Below, piece after piece: positions 8,228 to 17,348 of a stretch of 47,572 bases of DNA. Position 1 is the first letter of the stretch. Every line of letters starts with the position of its first letter. Source of the stretch: Bacteroidales bacterium WCE2008 (GTDB lineage Bacteria; Bacteroidota; Bacteroidia; Bacteroidales; UBA932). Below the pieces are notes generated by a model. It had not been told where the DNA came from, searched no databases, and saw only the letters and a program-made list of their open reading frames with translations. The position numbers and the translations under genes are program-made. Location: assembly GCA_900167925.1 (NCBI GenBank), contig FUZM01000007.1, positions 1 to 47,572 on the forward strand. The letters run 5' to 3'.

Positions 8228-9675
8228 GATTATTAAAGTTATTAATTCTATTGTTTTTGCTTCCATGCGGCTGTCGGGATGACAGCCTGCAGGTAAGGGT
8301 CTCTGAAACCGCTACCAATCCTTCCTATCTCGGGAACGGAGTGGAATGGGACCCGTACGACGAAGCCGGTTCCTGGGGGTGCGACATTTCGGAAGAGGAC
8401 TGGCAGAAGTTGTTCCTTAGGATGGACTTCATGCGTCCCGGCTATGTGCGGTGCATGATAAGTTCTCCTTTCCGCTATTTCGACGGCGGGAAATATGACC
8501 GGCAGCGCAACGAAGCCTCTTTGCTGAAGCTGCTGCAGTATTGCCGGACCCGCGACATCGAAGTCATCTACGGCGAGTTCAACCCGCCTGATTTCTCCAT
8601 GAAGGGAGACCAGAAATGGGTTGAGATGAGCGTCGATTATCTCAATTATCTGGTGCAGGAAAAAGGAATGGACTGCATCAGGCACTTCATCATCTTCAAT
8701 GAGCCGGACGGTTATTGGGCATCTCCGAACGGGGATTATGACTTCTGGAAGTCCATGATGCAGCGGTTCCATGACGAGATGGCCAAGTATCCCGGCCTGA
8801 CCGACAAGGTGTCTCTCGCAGGGCCGGATGTCGTCGTGGATTACAGGAATCCTGCCTCCGCCTTCGATGCTCCGGGCTGGGTCGCCCGTACTGCAGCCGA
8901 CCTTGACCACATGGTCGGGCTCTACGACATCCATGCATATCCGGGACAGCACCAGGTGCGCAGCGGCGCGTTTGCCGAGGCTCTCAGGTCTTTCAAGGTC
9001 CCCGAGGGCAAGAAACTGGTCCTTGGAGAGGCCGGCTACAAGTACTGGAGGCCGGAGGATGCCGCCCTCCAGGCTGAATGTGACCGCAGGGCCGCGACCG
9101 ACAAGCTGACCCGCGGCAGCGACAGTCAGATGCTGTGCGGGGAGTTTTTCTATGGGCTCGACCTGCCTCTGCTTGCGATGGATGTCATGGACGGAGGTCT
9201 CTCGGGCATGGCTGTATGGATGCTGGACGATTCCATGCACTCCAACGGCGATTCCGGACGTCCGGAGGACTTGAAGGTCTGGGGATTCTGGAACATACTC
9301 GGAGAGGAAGTCTTCGGAGACGCCTCCCTGGAGGAGCCGAAGCCCGCATATTACAGCTGGTCCCTGATGTGCCGCTATTTTCCTCGCGGCTGCGACATTC
9401 TCGAGACCGAGGCCCCTCAGGTCGATGGCCTGCGCATGGTCGCTGCCGGCAAGGACGGGCACAGGACCTTCGCGGTCGTCAATTTCTCCGACCGGCAGCG
9501 GGTTCTCGACGTCCGGATGCCGCTTTCCGACGGAGTCCGCTTCGAGTATGTCGAAGGCTCATGCCCCGTGGATGAGAACGGACTTCCGAAGCCCGTTGCA
9601 ACCGGTCTCGAGGGCTCCTCTCACAGGCTCTGCGTTCCTGCACAGAGCTTTGTCTTGATCAGTGATTTTAAGTAA
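8224..9675 (+). CDS. Clan GH-A glycosidase-like lipoprotein
   Basis: The product has 483 residues. It starts with a lipoprotein signal peptide (hydrophobic run then LPCGC). A TIM-barrel glycosidase pattern follows: an acid/base motif NEPDG (Glu160) at the end of strand 4 and a likely nucleophile in LGEAG (Glu269) at strand 7. A small C-terminal beta-sandwich (about 390-483) is of the kind seen in GH39, GH30 and GH5 relatives. The exact GH family was not recognised. It probably sits on the cell surface or in the periplasm and cuts mannan or its side chains. Its ATG overlaps the GH130 stop codon. Confidence 0.75.
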   Translation: MRLLKLLILLFLLPCGCRDDSLQVRVSETATNPSYLGNGVEWDPYDEAGSWGCDISEEDWQKLFLRMDFMRPGYVRCMISSPFRYFDGGKYDRQRNEASLLKLLQYCRTRDIEVIYGEFNPPDFSMKGDQKWVEMSVDYLNYLVQEKGMDCIRHFIIFNEPDGYWASPNGDYDFWKSMMQRFHDEMAKYPGLTDKVSLAGPDVVVDYRNPASAFDAPGWVARTAADLDHMVGLYDIHAYPGQHQVRSGAFAEALRSFKVPEGKKLVLGEAGYKYWRPEDAALQAECDRRAATDKLTRGSDSQMLCGEFFYGLDLPLLAMDVMDGGLSGMAVWMLDDSMHSNGDSGRPEDLKVWGFWNILGEEVFGDASLEEPKPAYYSWSLMCRYFPRGCDILETEAPQVDGLRMVAAGKDGHRTFAVVNFSDRQRVLDVRMPLSDGVRFEYVEGSCPVDENGLPKPVATGLEGSSHRLCVPAQSFVLISDFK

Positions 9676-9692
9676 TACCAACTATTGACTAT

Positions 9693-10733
9693 ATGAACAG
9701 AAGCTTTTACAGATTCGTTTTTGGGGCAGGCATCCTGGCGGCAACATTGTCGTGCGTCAAGGAAGCCCGCAACACGGAAGAGCTGGTGGACCCTTGGCTA
9801 AGGGAACGCACCCCTGTCAACTTCCGTCTGGAATCCCAAATTGGCTCGGCTGTCATAGCCGATGACTGGCGCGACGACGGGAAGGGCTCGGTTTCCGTGA
9901 GCCTGATTACCGGCGGACTGGATCTAAGCGCCGTGAAAGTGGAAGCCCTGGATTTCAAGTATCCGGACAGTGAATTTTGCCCTACGGCCGATATCGGGCC
10001 GGGCAGCACCCTGGACTTGAGTTCCGGCACGGCCAGCTTTACGGTCACTTCTTACAACGGCGAGACCCGCACATACACGGTCAGCTACGACCAGTTCACA
10101 GACCCTCTTGAAGGTACATACACCTTCGCTCCTATCAGCGGCATCCTTGACGGTTCCGCCCCTAAGAGTTCGATGGTCATCATCGGAGGCTGGGACGGAG
10201 CGGTCGTCGTCTCTACCGTCCAGGACAAGTATTGGCACTGGGGCGCAGGCTACCAGCCGGGCGACGAGGAAGACAACGTCCTCAGCTTCCGTCTGGAAAA
10301 GGCCGACCCTGAAACGGGAGCCACATACGGCACTCTCGTGAATACAGCCGGTGCTGACGGCAAGTATGCCAACTATGTCTACAACAACACGATCGACGTC
10401 AACGACAGGTATCGTCTCTTCCCTGAAGGCAAGAGCCGCTGGGCAAAGCCGGGTGACGGCAGCATAGTGATCTATGCCTATGAAGACGAGACCTATTCCA
10501 CACCTCTGCACCGGGTCGGCCTTATGGAACCGGGCGCATATGAGATTGAGGGCAAGACGCTCCAGACTGCAAGCAAGGTGTTCATCCGTTCGTTCCCGGG
10601 ACCGTTCGACGTGATCGACTGGAACTATCCGGACACACGCTGGTACACCGACAACCTGCGTCATGTAATCTTGCTCGTAAACAAGGACAGCGACAACCCT
10701 ATAGCAGACCATTCTGCATTTCTCGGGCAATAA
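9693..10733 (+). CDS. Surface lipoprotein, probable glycan-binding protein
   Basis: The product has 346 residues. It has a lipoprotein signal (TLSC at residues 18-21), then an N-terminal Ig-like domain ending in a TYTVSY strand, as in DUF5018-type domains. The C-terminal part is rich in Trp, Tyr and Asp (for example YWHWGAGYQPGDEEDN), which suggests sugar binding. No catalytic motif is visible. Its place beside GH26 and SusC/SusD genes matches surface glycan-binding proteins of PULs, but binding to mannan is inferred. Confidence 0.65.
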   Translation: MNRSFYRFVFGAGILAATLSCVKEARNTEELVDPWLRERTPVNFRLESQIGSAVIADDWRDDGKGSVSVSLITGGLDLSAVKVEALDFKYPDSEFCPTADIGPGSTLDLSSGTASFTVTSYNGETRTYTVSYDQFTDPLEGTYTFAPISGILDGSAPKSSMVIIGGWDGAVVVSTVQDKYWHWGAGYQPGDEEDNVLSFRLEKADPETGATYGTLVNTAGADGKYANYVYNNTIDVNDRYRLFPEGKSRWAKPGDGSIVIYAYEDETYSTPLHRVGLMEPGAYEIEGKTLQTASKVFIRSFPGPFDVIDWNYPDTRWYTDNLRHVILLVNKDSDNPIADHSAFLGQ

Positions 10734-10736
10734 TAC

Positions 10737-12197
10737 ATGTCAAGGCTCCTGAATATAATTCTTTCCTTGCTGCTGTTTTCGGCGGCCGTCTTCTCATGCG
10801 AAAAGGCAAAGAGGGACGTTCCGGAGAATCCGGACGACCGCATGCTTTCTTTCGACCGTGAGAGGGTGGAGGTCCCATGTACGGAAAACAGGTTCTCCCT
10901 GCGGGTATCGGCGAATTTCGACTACGCTGTCGGGTTTGACGTCGACTGGATCCGCGAGGACAAGACCAGGTCCTCGACGCTCGTGCGCTATTTCATAGTC
11001 AGCGAGAACGTCATGAAGGAGGCCCGTATCGGGGAAATCCGGTTTACCGACGTCGCCGACCGGTATTATGTCAAGACCGTGAAGGTCGTCCAGGCTGCAG
11101 GCCAGGGTCCGCGTCCGGAAATGACCATGTCCATAGTGGACAAGGACGCAACTGCCGAGACCAAGGCGCTGCTGGGCAACCTTTGGGCAATAGCCGACAG
11201 AGGCTGGATGTTCGGGCATCATGATGACCTCATCTATGGCCGTTACTGGTATGGCGAACCCGGTGGTTCCGACACCAAGGCCGTCTGCGGAGATTATCCG
11301 GCATTGTTCAGCGTGGATCTCGCCGAGATCATGGAGGGACGTGCCGGTGCCGATGACGAGGCCTTGCGCCGACGTGCGATACTGGAAGCAAGAGAAAGGG
11401 GAGAAGTTATTCTGGCCTGCGCCCATTTGTCCAATCCGCTGACAGGCGGGAACTATAAGGACAATTCTTCAGACAAGGTCGCGAAGGAGATACTGACCGC
11501 CGGCACTGCCGCCAGGACCAAGTTCCTGTCTTGGCTGGACAGATGCGCCGACTTCGCCGGAAGTCTGAAGGACAGTCGCGGAAGACTGATTCCTGTGATG
11601 TTCCGTCCGTTCCATGAACATACCCAGAACTGGCCTTGGTGGGGCTCGTCCTGCACTACCGACGCCGAGTTCGCGGCATTGTGGAAATTTACCGTAGAAT
11701 ATCTCAGAGATACCAAGGGAGTCCATAACTTTTTGTATGTCATCTCGCCGCAGATGGATGCCAACTATTCGGGTAATACCCGGGGCCGTCTGCTTTACCG
11801 CTGGCCTGGTGACGAATATGTGGACGTGCTTGGCATGGACTGTTATCATGGAACCAACAACAAGGCTTTCGTCTCCAACCTGAAGGCCCTGGAGGAGGTA
11901 TCCAGAGATAAGAAGAAACCTTGCGGCGTGACAGAGGCGGGACTGGAGTCGTTTACCCAGAAGGAATACTGGTCGGACTATCTGGCCGCTCCGCTCAAGG
12001 ACCGCAGGATATCATTCGTCTCGATGTGGCGCAACAAATATGTAGGCGGCAACGAGAGCGACAAACACTATTTCAGCGTTTACCCGGGCCATCCTTCCGA
12101 GGATGATTTCCGCAAGGTCTACGCTTTGCCGGAGAGCCTTTTCAGCAAAGACCTGCCGGATATGTACACCCTTCCGAAAGGATATGAAATCAAATAA
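10737..12197 (+). CDS. GH26 endo-beta-1,4-mannanase, surface lipoprotein
   Basis: The product has 486 residues: lipoprotein signal (AAVFSC), an N-terminal BACON-like Ig domain (about 35-120) and a GH26 catalytic domain. Clear family motifs are GHHDD near the start of the barrel, FRPFHEHTQNWPWWG with the acid/base Glu294, and GVTEAG with the nucleophile Glu400. GH26 enzymes cut the beta-1,4-mannan backbone. As a lipoprotein in a PUL it probably acts at the cell surface and makes oligosaccharides for the SusC/SusD importers directly downstream. This is the strongest single piece of evidence that the locus handles beta-mannan. Confidence 0.93.
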   Translation: MSRLLNIILSLLLFSAAVFSCEKAKRDVPENPDDRMLSFDRERVEVPCTENRFSLRVSANFDYAVGFDVDWIREDKTRSSTLVRYFIVSENVMKEARIGEIRFTDVADRYYVKTVKVVQAAGQGPRPEMTMSIVDKDATAETKALLGNLWAIADRGWMFGHHDDLIYGRYWYGEPGGSDTKAVCGDYPALFSVDLAEIMEGRAGADDEALRRRAILEARERGEVILACAHLSNPLTGGNYKDNSSDKVAKEILTAGTAARTKFLSWLDRCADFAGSLKDSRGRLIPVMFRPFHEHTQNWPWWGSSCTTDAEFAALWKFTVEYLRDTKGVHNFLYVISPQMDANYSGNTRGRLLYRWPGDEYVDVLGMDCYHGTNNKAFVSNLKALEEVSRDKKKPCGVTEAGLESFTQKEYWSDYLAAPLKDRRISFVSMWRNKYVGGNESDKHYFSVYPGHPSEDDFRKVYALPESLFSKDLPDMYTLPKGYEIK

Positions 12198-12212
12198 AAA
12201 ACTGCATAATCT

Positions 12213-15200
12213 ATGACTAAGACACTGAAAATCCTCCTTGTCAGCGCACTGTTGGCGTTGCTTGGAAACGTCGGCTCAGTCCTGTCCGCCCAGGGCACAA
12301 GGACAGTCGTCGGTACGGTGGCGGATGAGACCGGAGAGCCTCTTGTCGGCGCCTTTGTGGTGCAGCAGGGGACCAACAACGGTGTTTCCACCGGCCTGGA
12401 TGGCAAGTACTCCATCAAGCTCCCTTCGGGCGATGCGGTACTCGAGTTTCAGTTCATCGGCTACACTTCACAGATAGTGAAAGTGCCGGCTTCCCGGGGA
12501 GTGGTCGACGTGACCATGGAACCGGATGTCAACATGATGGACGAGGTGGTCGTAACCGCCTTCGCCACCCAGAAAAAGGTCAATGTGACCGGAGCGATAT
12601 CTTCCGTGAACGGAAGTGACATCCTCGCAGCCCCGGTATCCAACATCTCCAATGCCCTTATCGGCAATACCCCGGGCGTCGCCGGTCTCCAGACTTCAGG
12701 CGAGCCTGGACTCAATGCCGCCAACATCTTCGTCCGCGGCGTATCGACCTATGGAGATGCTACTCCTCTGATCATTATCGACGGCGTCGAGCAGGCTTCC
12801 GAGCAGGCCTTCGCCGAGTTCAACGCGATGGACGCGAATGAGATCCAGGGCATCAGCGTGCTCAAGGACGCGGCTTCGACGGCCGTCTATGGAGTCCGCG
12901 GAGCCAATGGAGTAATCATCGTGACCACGAAACATGGTTCCACCGGAAAGCCGGTGATCAATTTCTCTGCAAACTATGGTCTTACGTCGGCCACTCAGCT
13001 GCAGGAGGGCGTGACCGCCTATGAATATGCCCTCTTCCGCAACGAGGCTATCCGCAACGAGCAGAACGGCTATCCCGGCAACGACGGACTGTCATCATAT
13101 ATCTATGACGACTATGACCTCTGGAAATTCAAGAACAACCGCGACTTCACTCCGCAGGAGGTCGAGGCCATGACATGGCTCACCCCCGAACAGAAGAAGG
13201 CGCTCAACGAATCGCCGGCCCTCTACTACGGCGACCATAACCTCTACAAGGAGCAGTTCAACAAAGTCGCTCCGCAGTACCAGGCCAACCTGAACGTCTC
13301 CGGAGGTACCGAGAGGGTGAAGTATTTCGTGTCATTCGGATATTTCCGCCAGGAGGGTATCACCCACAACTTCCACTACTTCGGGGCAGATACCAGGTCC
13401 CTCTTCAACCGCTACAACTTCCGAAGCAACTTCGACATCAAGATCACCGACAGGACGTCAGTGACGATCCATACTGCCGGACAGTTCGGAGAGACCACGG
13501 GCCCGGGCAACGGCGCCGACGTATATGACCTCTCCGCCCGTTACAAGATCATAATGCAGTACATCTATGACTGTAACCCGTTCATCTGTCCAGGTATCGT
13601 CGAGGGGCATCTTATCAGCGGTTTCGCAGGCATCACAGGCTCCGCCCAGAACCCGATCGCCTCGAAGACCAACTTCTCCATCGGTAACCAGAATGCTGTG
13701 TACAACTTGCTGACCAGCGGTACCGCGACCATCTACAACAGCCTCCTGGACAACACCCTCAGGCTGAACCACAAGATGGACTACCTGCTTCCTGAGCTGA
13801 AGGCCCATGTCACGGTCTCATATCAGGACAACTACAACCGCTATGTGAAATATACCCCGTCCCTGCCTTCATACCTGATCCAGCGCAATGCCGAGAATCC
13901 TCTCGAATATGATTTCTTCGGCGGATCGAGGGGCAGCGGCTCATTCGAGTCATGGGGCTATTCCAACTGGAACAAGATCTATTTCGACGCCGGTCTCGAC
14001 TGGGCTCGTTCGTTCGGAAAACACAATGTTTCCGCCCTCCTGCTCGGCAAGGCGTCCAAATATACAATGCCTTCGGATTCATACCATGTGCCTTCGGGCA
14101 TCATGGGTTTCGTAGGCCGTGTCACATACAATTACGCTGACCGCTACATGGCTGAGGTGAACATGGGCTACAACGGTACCGAGCAGTTTGCGAAGGGCCG
14201 CCGTTTCGGCCTGTTCCCGGCAGTCTCTGCAGGTTGGGTCCCTACCCTGGAGCCATGGTTCCCTAAGAACGACTGGGTAAGCTTCATCAAGATCAGAGGC
14301 TCATACGGAGAGGTCGGAAACGACCAGCTCGGAGCAAGCCGCCGCTACTATTATCTTCCAAACACATGGAATCTCAAGCAGAGCGGCTACTGGCTCGGAA
14401 ACTCTGACGGATCTGCCCCGAACCCTTATTTCGAGGGTGCAAGGGAAGGCAGCCTGGGCAATGCCGCCATCACATGGGAGCGCTCCCGCAAATACGATGT
14501 CGGCCTGGAGACCAAATTCTTCAAGAGCCGCCTCTCGGCAGACTTCGACTATTTCTATGAGAAACGAGACAACATCCTTACGACGCTGGGCATCATTCCG
14601 GCCATCTATGGCGTGAGCCAGAGTGATGTCCCTCCGGCAAACGTCGGTATCACCACCAACCGTGGTTATGAAGTCGTGCTCAACTGGACTGACAAGGTCG
14701 GGTCTCTCATGTACACATTGGGCGCAGACCTCAGCTACTCGCGCAACAAGATCATCTACATGGCCGAGGCCGAGAATCCATATGAATGGATGAACAAGAC
14801 CGGGCACATGATCGGCCAGCGCTACGGTCTGACAAGCGACGGACTGTTCAATACCAAGGAAGAGCTCGACGCCCGTCCGTACAACACATACACCGGCAAC
14901 CAGGCCACCCTGGGCGACATCCGCTATGTGTCCCTGGACGGGGATGACAAGATCGACCAGAACGACGTCGGCCCGATCGGATTCCCGAACTATGCCCTGT
15001 ACCACTTCAACTTCAAGTTGCAGCTCGCATACAAGGGCTTCGATCTCAAGCTCCTCTTCACCGGCTCCAAGGACGGCTCATACTACCTGGACGACGGCTA
15101 TACCATCCCGTTCTTCAAGAATGGAGGAAATGCCTGGAAATGGCAGTATGACGGCCGCTGGACTCCTGAGAAATATGCCGCCGGCGAGAAGATTACCTTC

Positions 15201-15494
15201 CCGAGGGCAGCGTACAGCGCGACTTCTTCGCACAACAACTATCTTGTCAGCGACTACTGGATGGTCTCTACTGACCATGTCAAGCTCAAGAACATAGAAC
15301 TTGGCTACACTTTCGACCTCAGCGGCCGCGACTCGATCCTCCAGGCTGTCAGGCTATATGCAAATGCCAACAACGTGTATACCTTCCGCAATGCCCTCAC
15401 TCCTTACGGCATCGACCCGGAGACCACCGACGGCAGTACTTACGTCTATCCGCTCACCCGTATCTTTACGCTTGGCCTGAGCTTCCGTTTTTAA
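12213..15494 (+). CDS. SusC-like TonB-dependent outer-membrane transporter 1
   Basis: The product has 1093 residues. The signal peptide ends near residue 26. A carboxypeptidase-regulatory-like domain follows (GTVADETGEPLVGAFV... to about residue 105), then a TonB-box-like DEVVVTAF, a plug domain (with IIDGVEQ and GVRGANGVIIVTT) and a 22-strand barrel ending in an aromatic FRF. SusC proteins pull oligosaccharides across the outer membrane with TonB energy, together with a SusD lid. It pairs with the SusD gene 12 bp downstream. Confidence 0.96.
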   Translation: MTKTLKILLVSALLALLGNVGSVLSAQGTRTVVGTVADETGEPLVGAFVVQQGTNNGVSTGLDGKYSIKLPSGDAVLEFQFIGYTSQIVKVPASRGVVDVTMEPDVNMMDEVVVTAFATQKKVNVTGAISSVNGSDILAAPVSNISNALIGNTPGVAGLQTSGEPGLNAANIFVRGVSTYGDATPLIIIDGVEQASEQAFAEFNAMDANEIQGISVLKDAASTAVYGVRGANGVIIVTTKHGSTGKPVINFSANYGLTSATQLQEGVTAYEYALFRNEAIRNEQNGYPGNDGLSSYIYDDYDLWKFKNNRDFTPQEVEAMTWLTPEQKKALNESPALYYGDHNLYKEQFNKVAPQYQANLNVSGGTERVKYFVSFGYFRQEGITHNFHYFGADTRSLFNRYNFRSNFDIKITDRTSVTIHTAGQFGETTGPGNGADVYDLSARYKIIMQYIYDCNPFICPGIVEGHLISGFAGITGSAQNPIASKTNFSIGNQNAVYNLLTSGTATIYNSLLDNTLRLNHKMDYLLPELKAHVTVSYQDNYNRYVKYTPSLPSYLIQRNAENPLEYDFFGGSRGSGSFESWGYSNWNKIYFDAGLDWARSFGKHNVSALLLGKASKYTMPSDSYHVPSGIMGFVGRVTYNYADRYMAEVNMGYNGTEQFAKGRRFGLFPAVSAGWVPTLEPWFPKNDWVSFIKIRGSYGEVGNDQLGASRRYYYLPNTWNLKQSGYWLGNSDGSAPNPYFEGAREGSLGNAAITWERSRKYDVGLETKFFKSRLSADFDYFYEKRDNILTTLGIIPAIYGVSQSDVPPANVGITTNRGYEVVLNWTDKVGSLMYTLGADLSYSRNKIIYMAEAENPYEWMNKTGHMIGQRYGLTSDGLFNTKEELDARPYNTYTGNQATLGDIRYVSLDGDDKIDQNDVGPIGFPNYALYHFNFKLQLAYKGFDLKLLFTGSKDGSYYLDDGYTIPFFKNGGNAWKWQYDGRWTPEKYAAGEKITFPRAAYSATSSHNNYLVSDYWMVSTDHVKLKNIELGYTFDLSGRDSILQAVRLYANANNVYTFRNALTPYGIDPETTDGSTYVYPLTRIFTLGLSFRF

Positions 15495-15506
15495 TCCACG
15501 AGCATT

Positions 15507-17342
15507 ATGAAAAAGATTACAAGCATATTGATGACAGCGGTCCTGATACTGGGATCCGCCACCTCGTGCAGTTACTTCCTGGAGAAACCGGACACCACCG
15601 GTACAGTCGACCAGGACGCCGTGTTCTCGACGGCCAAGAATGCCAAGTCTGCCCTGATGACCTGCTATCGCGACGCCCTGCGTCACGGCTGGCCGGGGGG
15701 CATCGGCATCGGCCACAGCACGCTTGGAGCTCTCTGCGGCGAACTCGGCCGCGGCTACAGCTGGCATGGAAGTTACACCATCACCCAGCAGGGCCTTTCC
15801 GTCAACGGAATCGACGGCTCCGACGCTGGCGCAGAGAACTATGGCAACAACTGGCGCATTATCCGCGAGTGCTACATAGTATATGAGAATGTAGATAAGG
15901 TGACTGACCTTACCGATGCTGAGAAGCAGAACATGAAGGGAGAGGCCCTGGCCCTTATCGCCTATCGCTATATGGGCATGTTCTACCGTTACGGCGGAGT
16001 CCCTATAGTCCGCAAGTCCTTCGAGGCGAGCGATGACCTGACTGCAGGCCGCGCTACCCTCCAGGAGATGGTAGACTTCATAATGGAACTCTGCGACGAG
16101 GCCATCGGACTGCTTCCTGAGAAATGGAACGCAGCCAATACCGGACGAATGAGCAAGGGAGCTGCCCTGGCAATCAAGGCCCGCACCCTCCAGTTCGCCG
16201 CCCGCCCTCTTTTCAACAGCGACAGGCCGTATCTCGACAACGGCGCCGACAATGACCTCATATGTTTCGGCAACGCGAGCGTCGAGAGGTGGAAGGCCGC
16301 GATCGATGCCAATGAGGCCGTGCTCTCATGGGCCGCAGCCAACGGAGTCGTGCTTATCAATACCGGCGATGCCGGAGTCGGAGAGCCGAATCCACACGCA
16401 TTCGACGACTATGGACGCGCTACCTCCGAGCCTTCGAACGAGGAGCTGATACTTGCGTACAAGTTCAACGACAACGGCGGGACTGACGCTCTGGTCAACT
16501 TTATCAACTGTTCCAACTATCAGACATACAATCATTTCGATACTGCCGAGAGCGGAATCCTTACAAACCATCTCGAGAAGTATTGGGATAAGGACGGCAA
16601 TGATATAGACTGGCCTAAGGTCGGGGATGCTGCTCCGAAATCCGGCGCGGACTGGCGGGCCAATGTCGCCAAGACGGAGCCGAGAGCCCATGCCGACATC
16701 AAGTTCGGCGGCTTTGATTCTGATAATAATCCGGGCAACTATAACTGGACGAATGCGGGATGGGGCCGAGGAGGCTATTCTGCCGACAAGAACAAGAAGG
16801 ATGTGTTCCCTAACGCCATAAGCGGCGGACGAGGAATCGGGGAACGTACCAAGTTCTATTACCATGCCGGCAGCCGTCTCTGGTTCGAACCGCCTCTTTT
16901 CCGCCTTGCCGAGACTTATCTCTACCTCGCCGAGGCATACAACGAGTACGGCAATACTGCAAAAGCCCTCGAGAACCTGAACATGGTTCACAACAGGGCA
17001 GGACTTCCTAAGATCACCGAGACCGACCAGGCCAAGCTCCGCGCGATCATTCAGCGCGAGTGCGCAGTAGAACTTTTCCAGGAGGGCGGCCACCGTTACT
17101 ATGACGCAAAGCACTGGAAGCTCGCCGACATAGCAGACGGAGTCTGCGGAGGCCCTATGAGGATGCTCCAGTTCAACATCAAGAATGACAATTCGGTCGT
17201 ATGGCCATATCCTGCCGAGGCTGTGGAGGACTATTGGGACTCCGTAGTCTATGAGGCATTCTGGTCAGATGCCATGTATCTGGAACCATTCCCTCAGACC
17301 GAGGTGAACAAGAAGACTATCACCCAGAATCCGGGGTATTGA
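15507..17342 (+). CDS. SusD/RagB-like outer-membrane lipoprotein 1
   Basis: The product has 611 residues with a lipoprotein signal (SATSC at about 17-21). The SusD pattern is clear: an N-terminal TPR-like region with LIAYRYMGMFYRYGGVPIV, and a C-terminal part with FRLAETYLYLAEAYNEYG and IQRECAVELFQEGGHRYYDAKHW. SusD binds the glycan and closes over the SusC pore. It pairs with the preceding SusC. Confidence 0.95.
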   Translation: MKKITSILMTAVLILGSATSCSYFLEKPDTTGTVDQDAVFSTAKNAKSALMTCYRDALRHGWPGGIGIGHSTLGALCGELGRGYSWHGSYTITQQGLSVNGIDGSDAGAENYGNNWRIIRECYIVYENVDKVTDLTDAEKQNMKGEALALIAYRYMGMFYRYGGVPIVRKSFEASDDLTAGRATLQEMVDFIMELCDEAIGLLPEKWNAANTGRMSKGAALAIKARTLQFAARPLFNSDRPYLDNGADNDLICFGNASVERWKAAIDANEAVLSWAAANGVVLINTGDAGVGEPNPHAFDDYGRATSEPSNEELILAYKFNDNGGTDALVNFINCSNYQTYNHFDTAESGILTNHLEKYWDKDGNDIDWPKVGDAAPKSGADWRANVAKTEPRAHADIKFGGFDSDNNPGNYNWTNAGWGRGGYSADKNKKDVFPNAISGGRGIGERTKFYYHAGSRLWFEPPLFRLAETYLYLAEAYNEYGNTAKALENLNMVHNRAGLPKITETDQAKLRAIIQRECAVELFQEGGHRYYDAKHWKLADIADGVCGGPMRMLQFNIKNDNSVVWPYPAEAVEDYWDSVVYEAFWSDAMYLEPFPQTEVNKKTITQNPGY

Positions 17343-17348
17343 TTGTAA

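Noticed and set aside
8248..9462. 404-residue minus-strand frame opposite the GH-A lipoprotein gene
   Set aside because: A long mirror frame caused by GC-rich codon use; the plus-strand product has a signal peptide and catalytic motifs.
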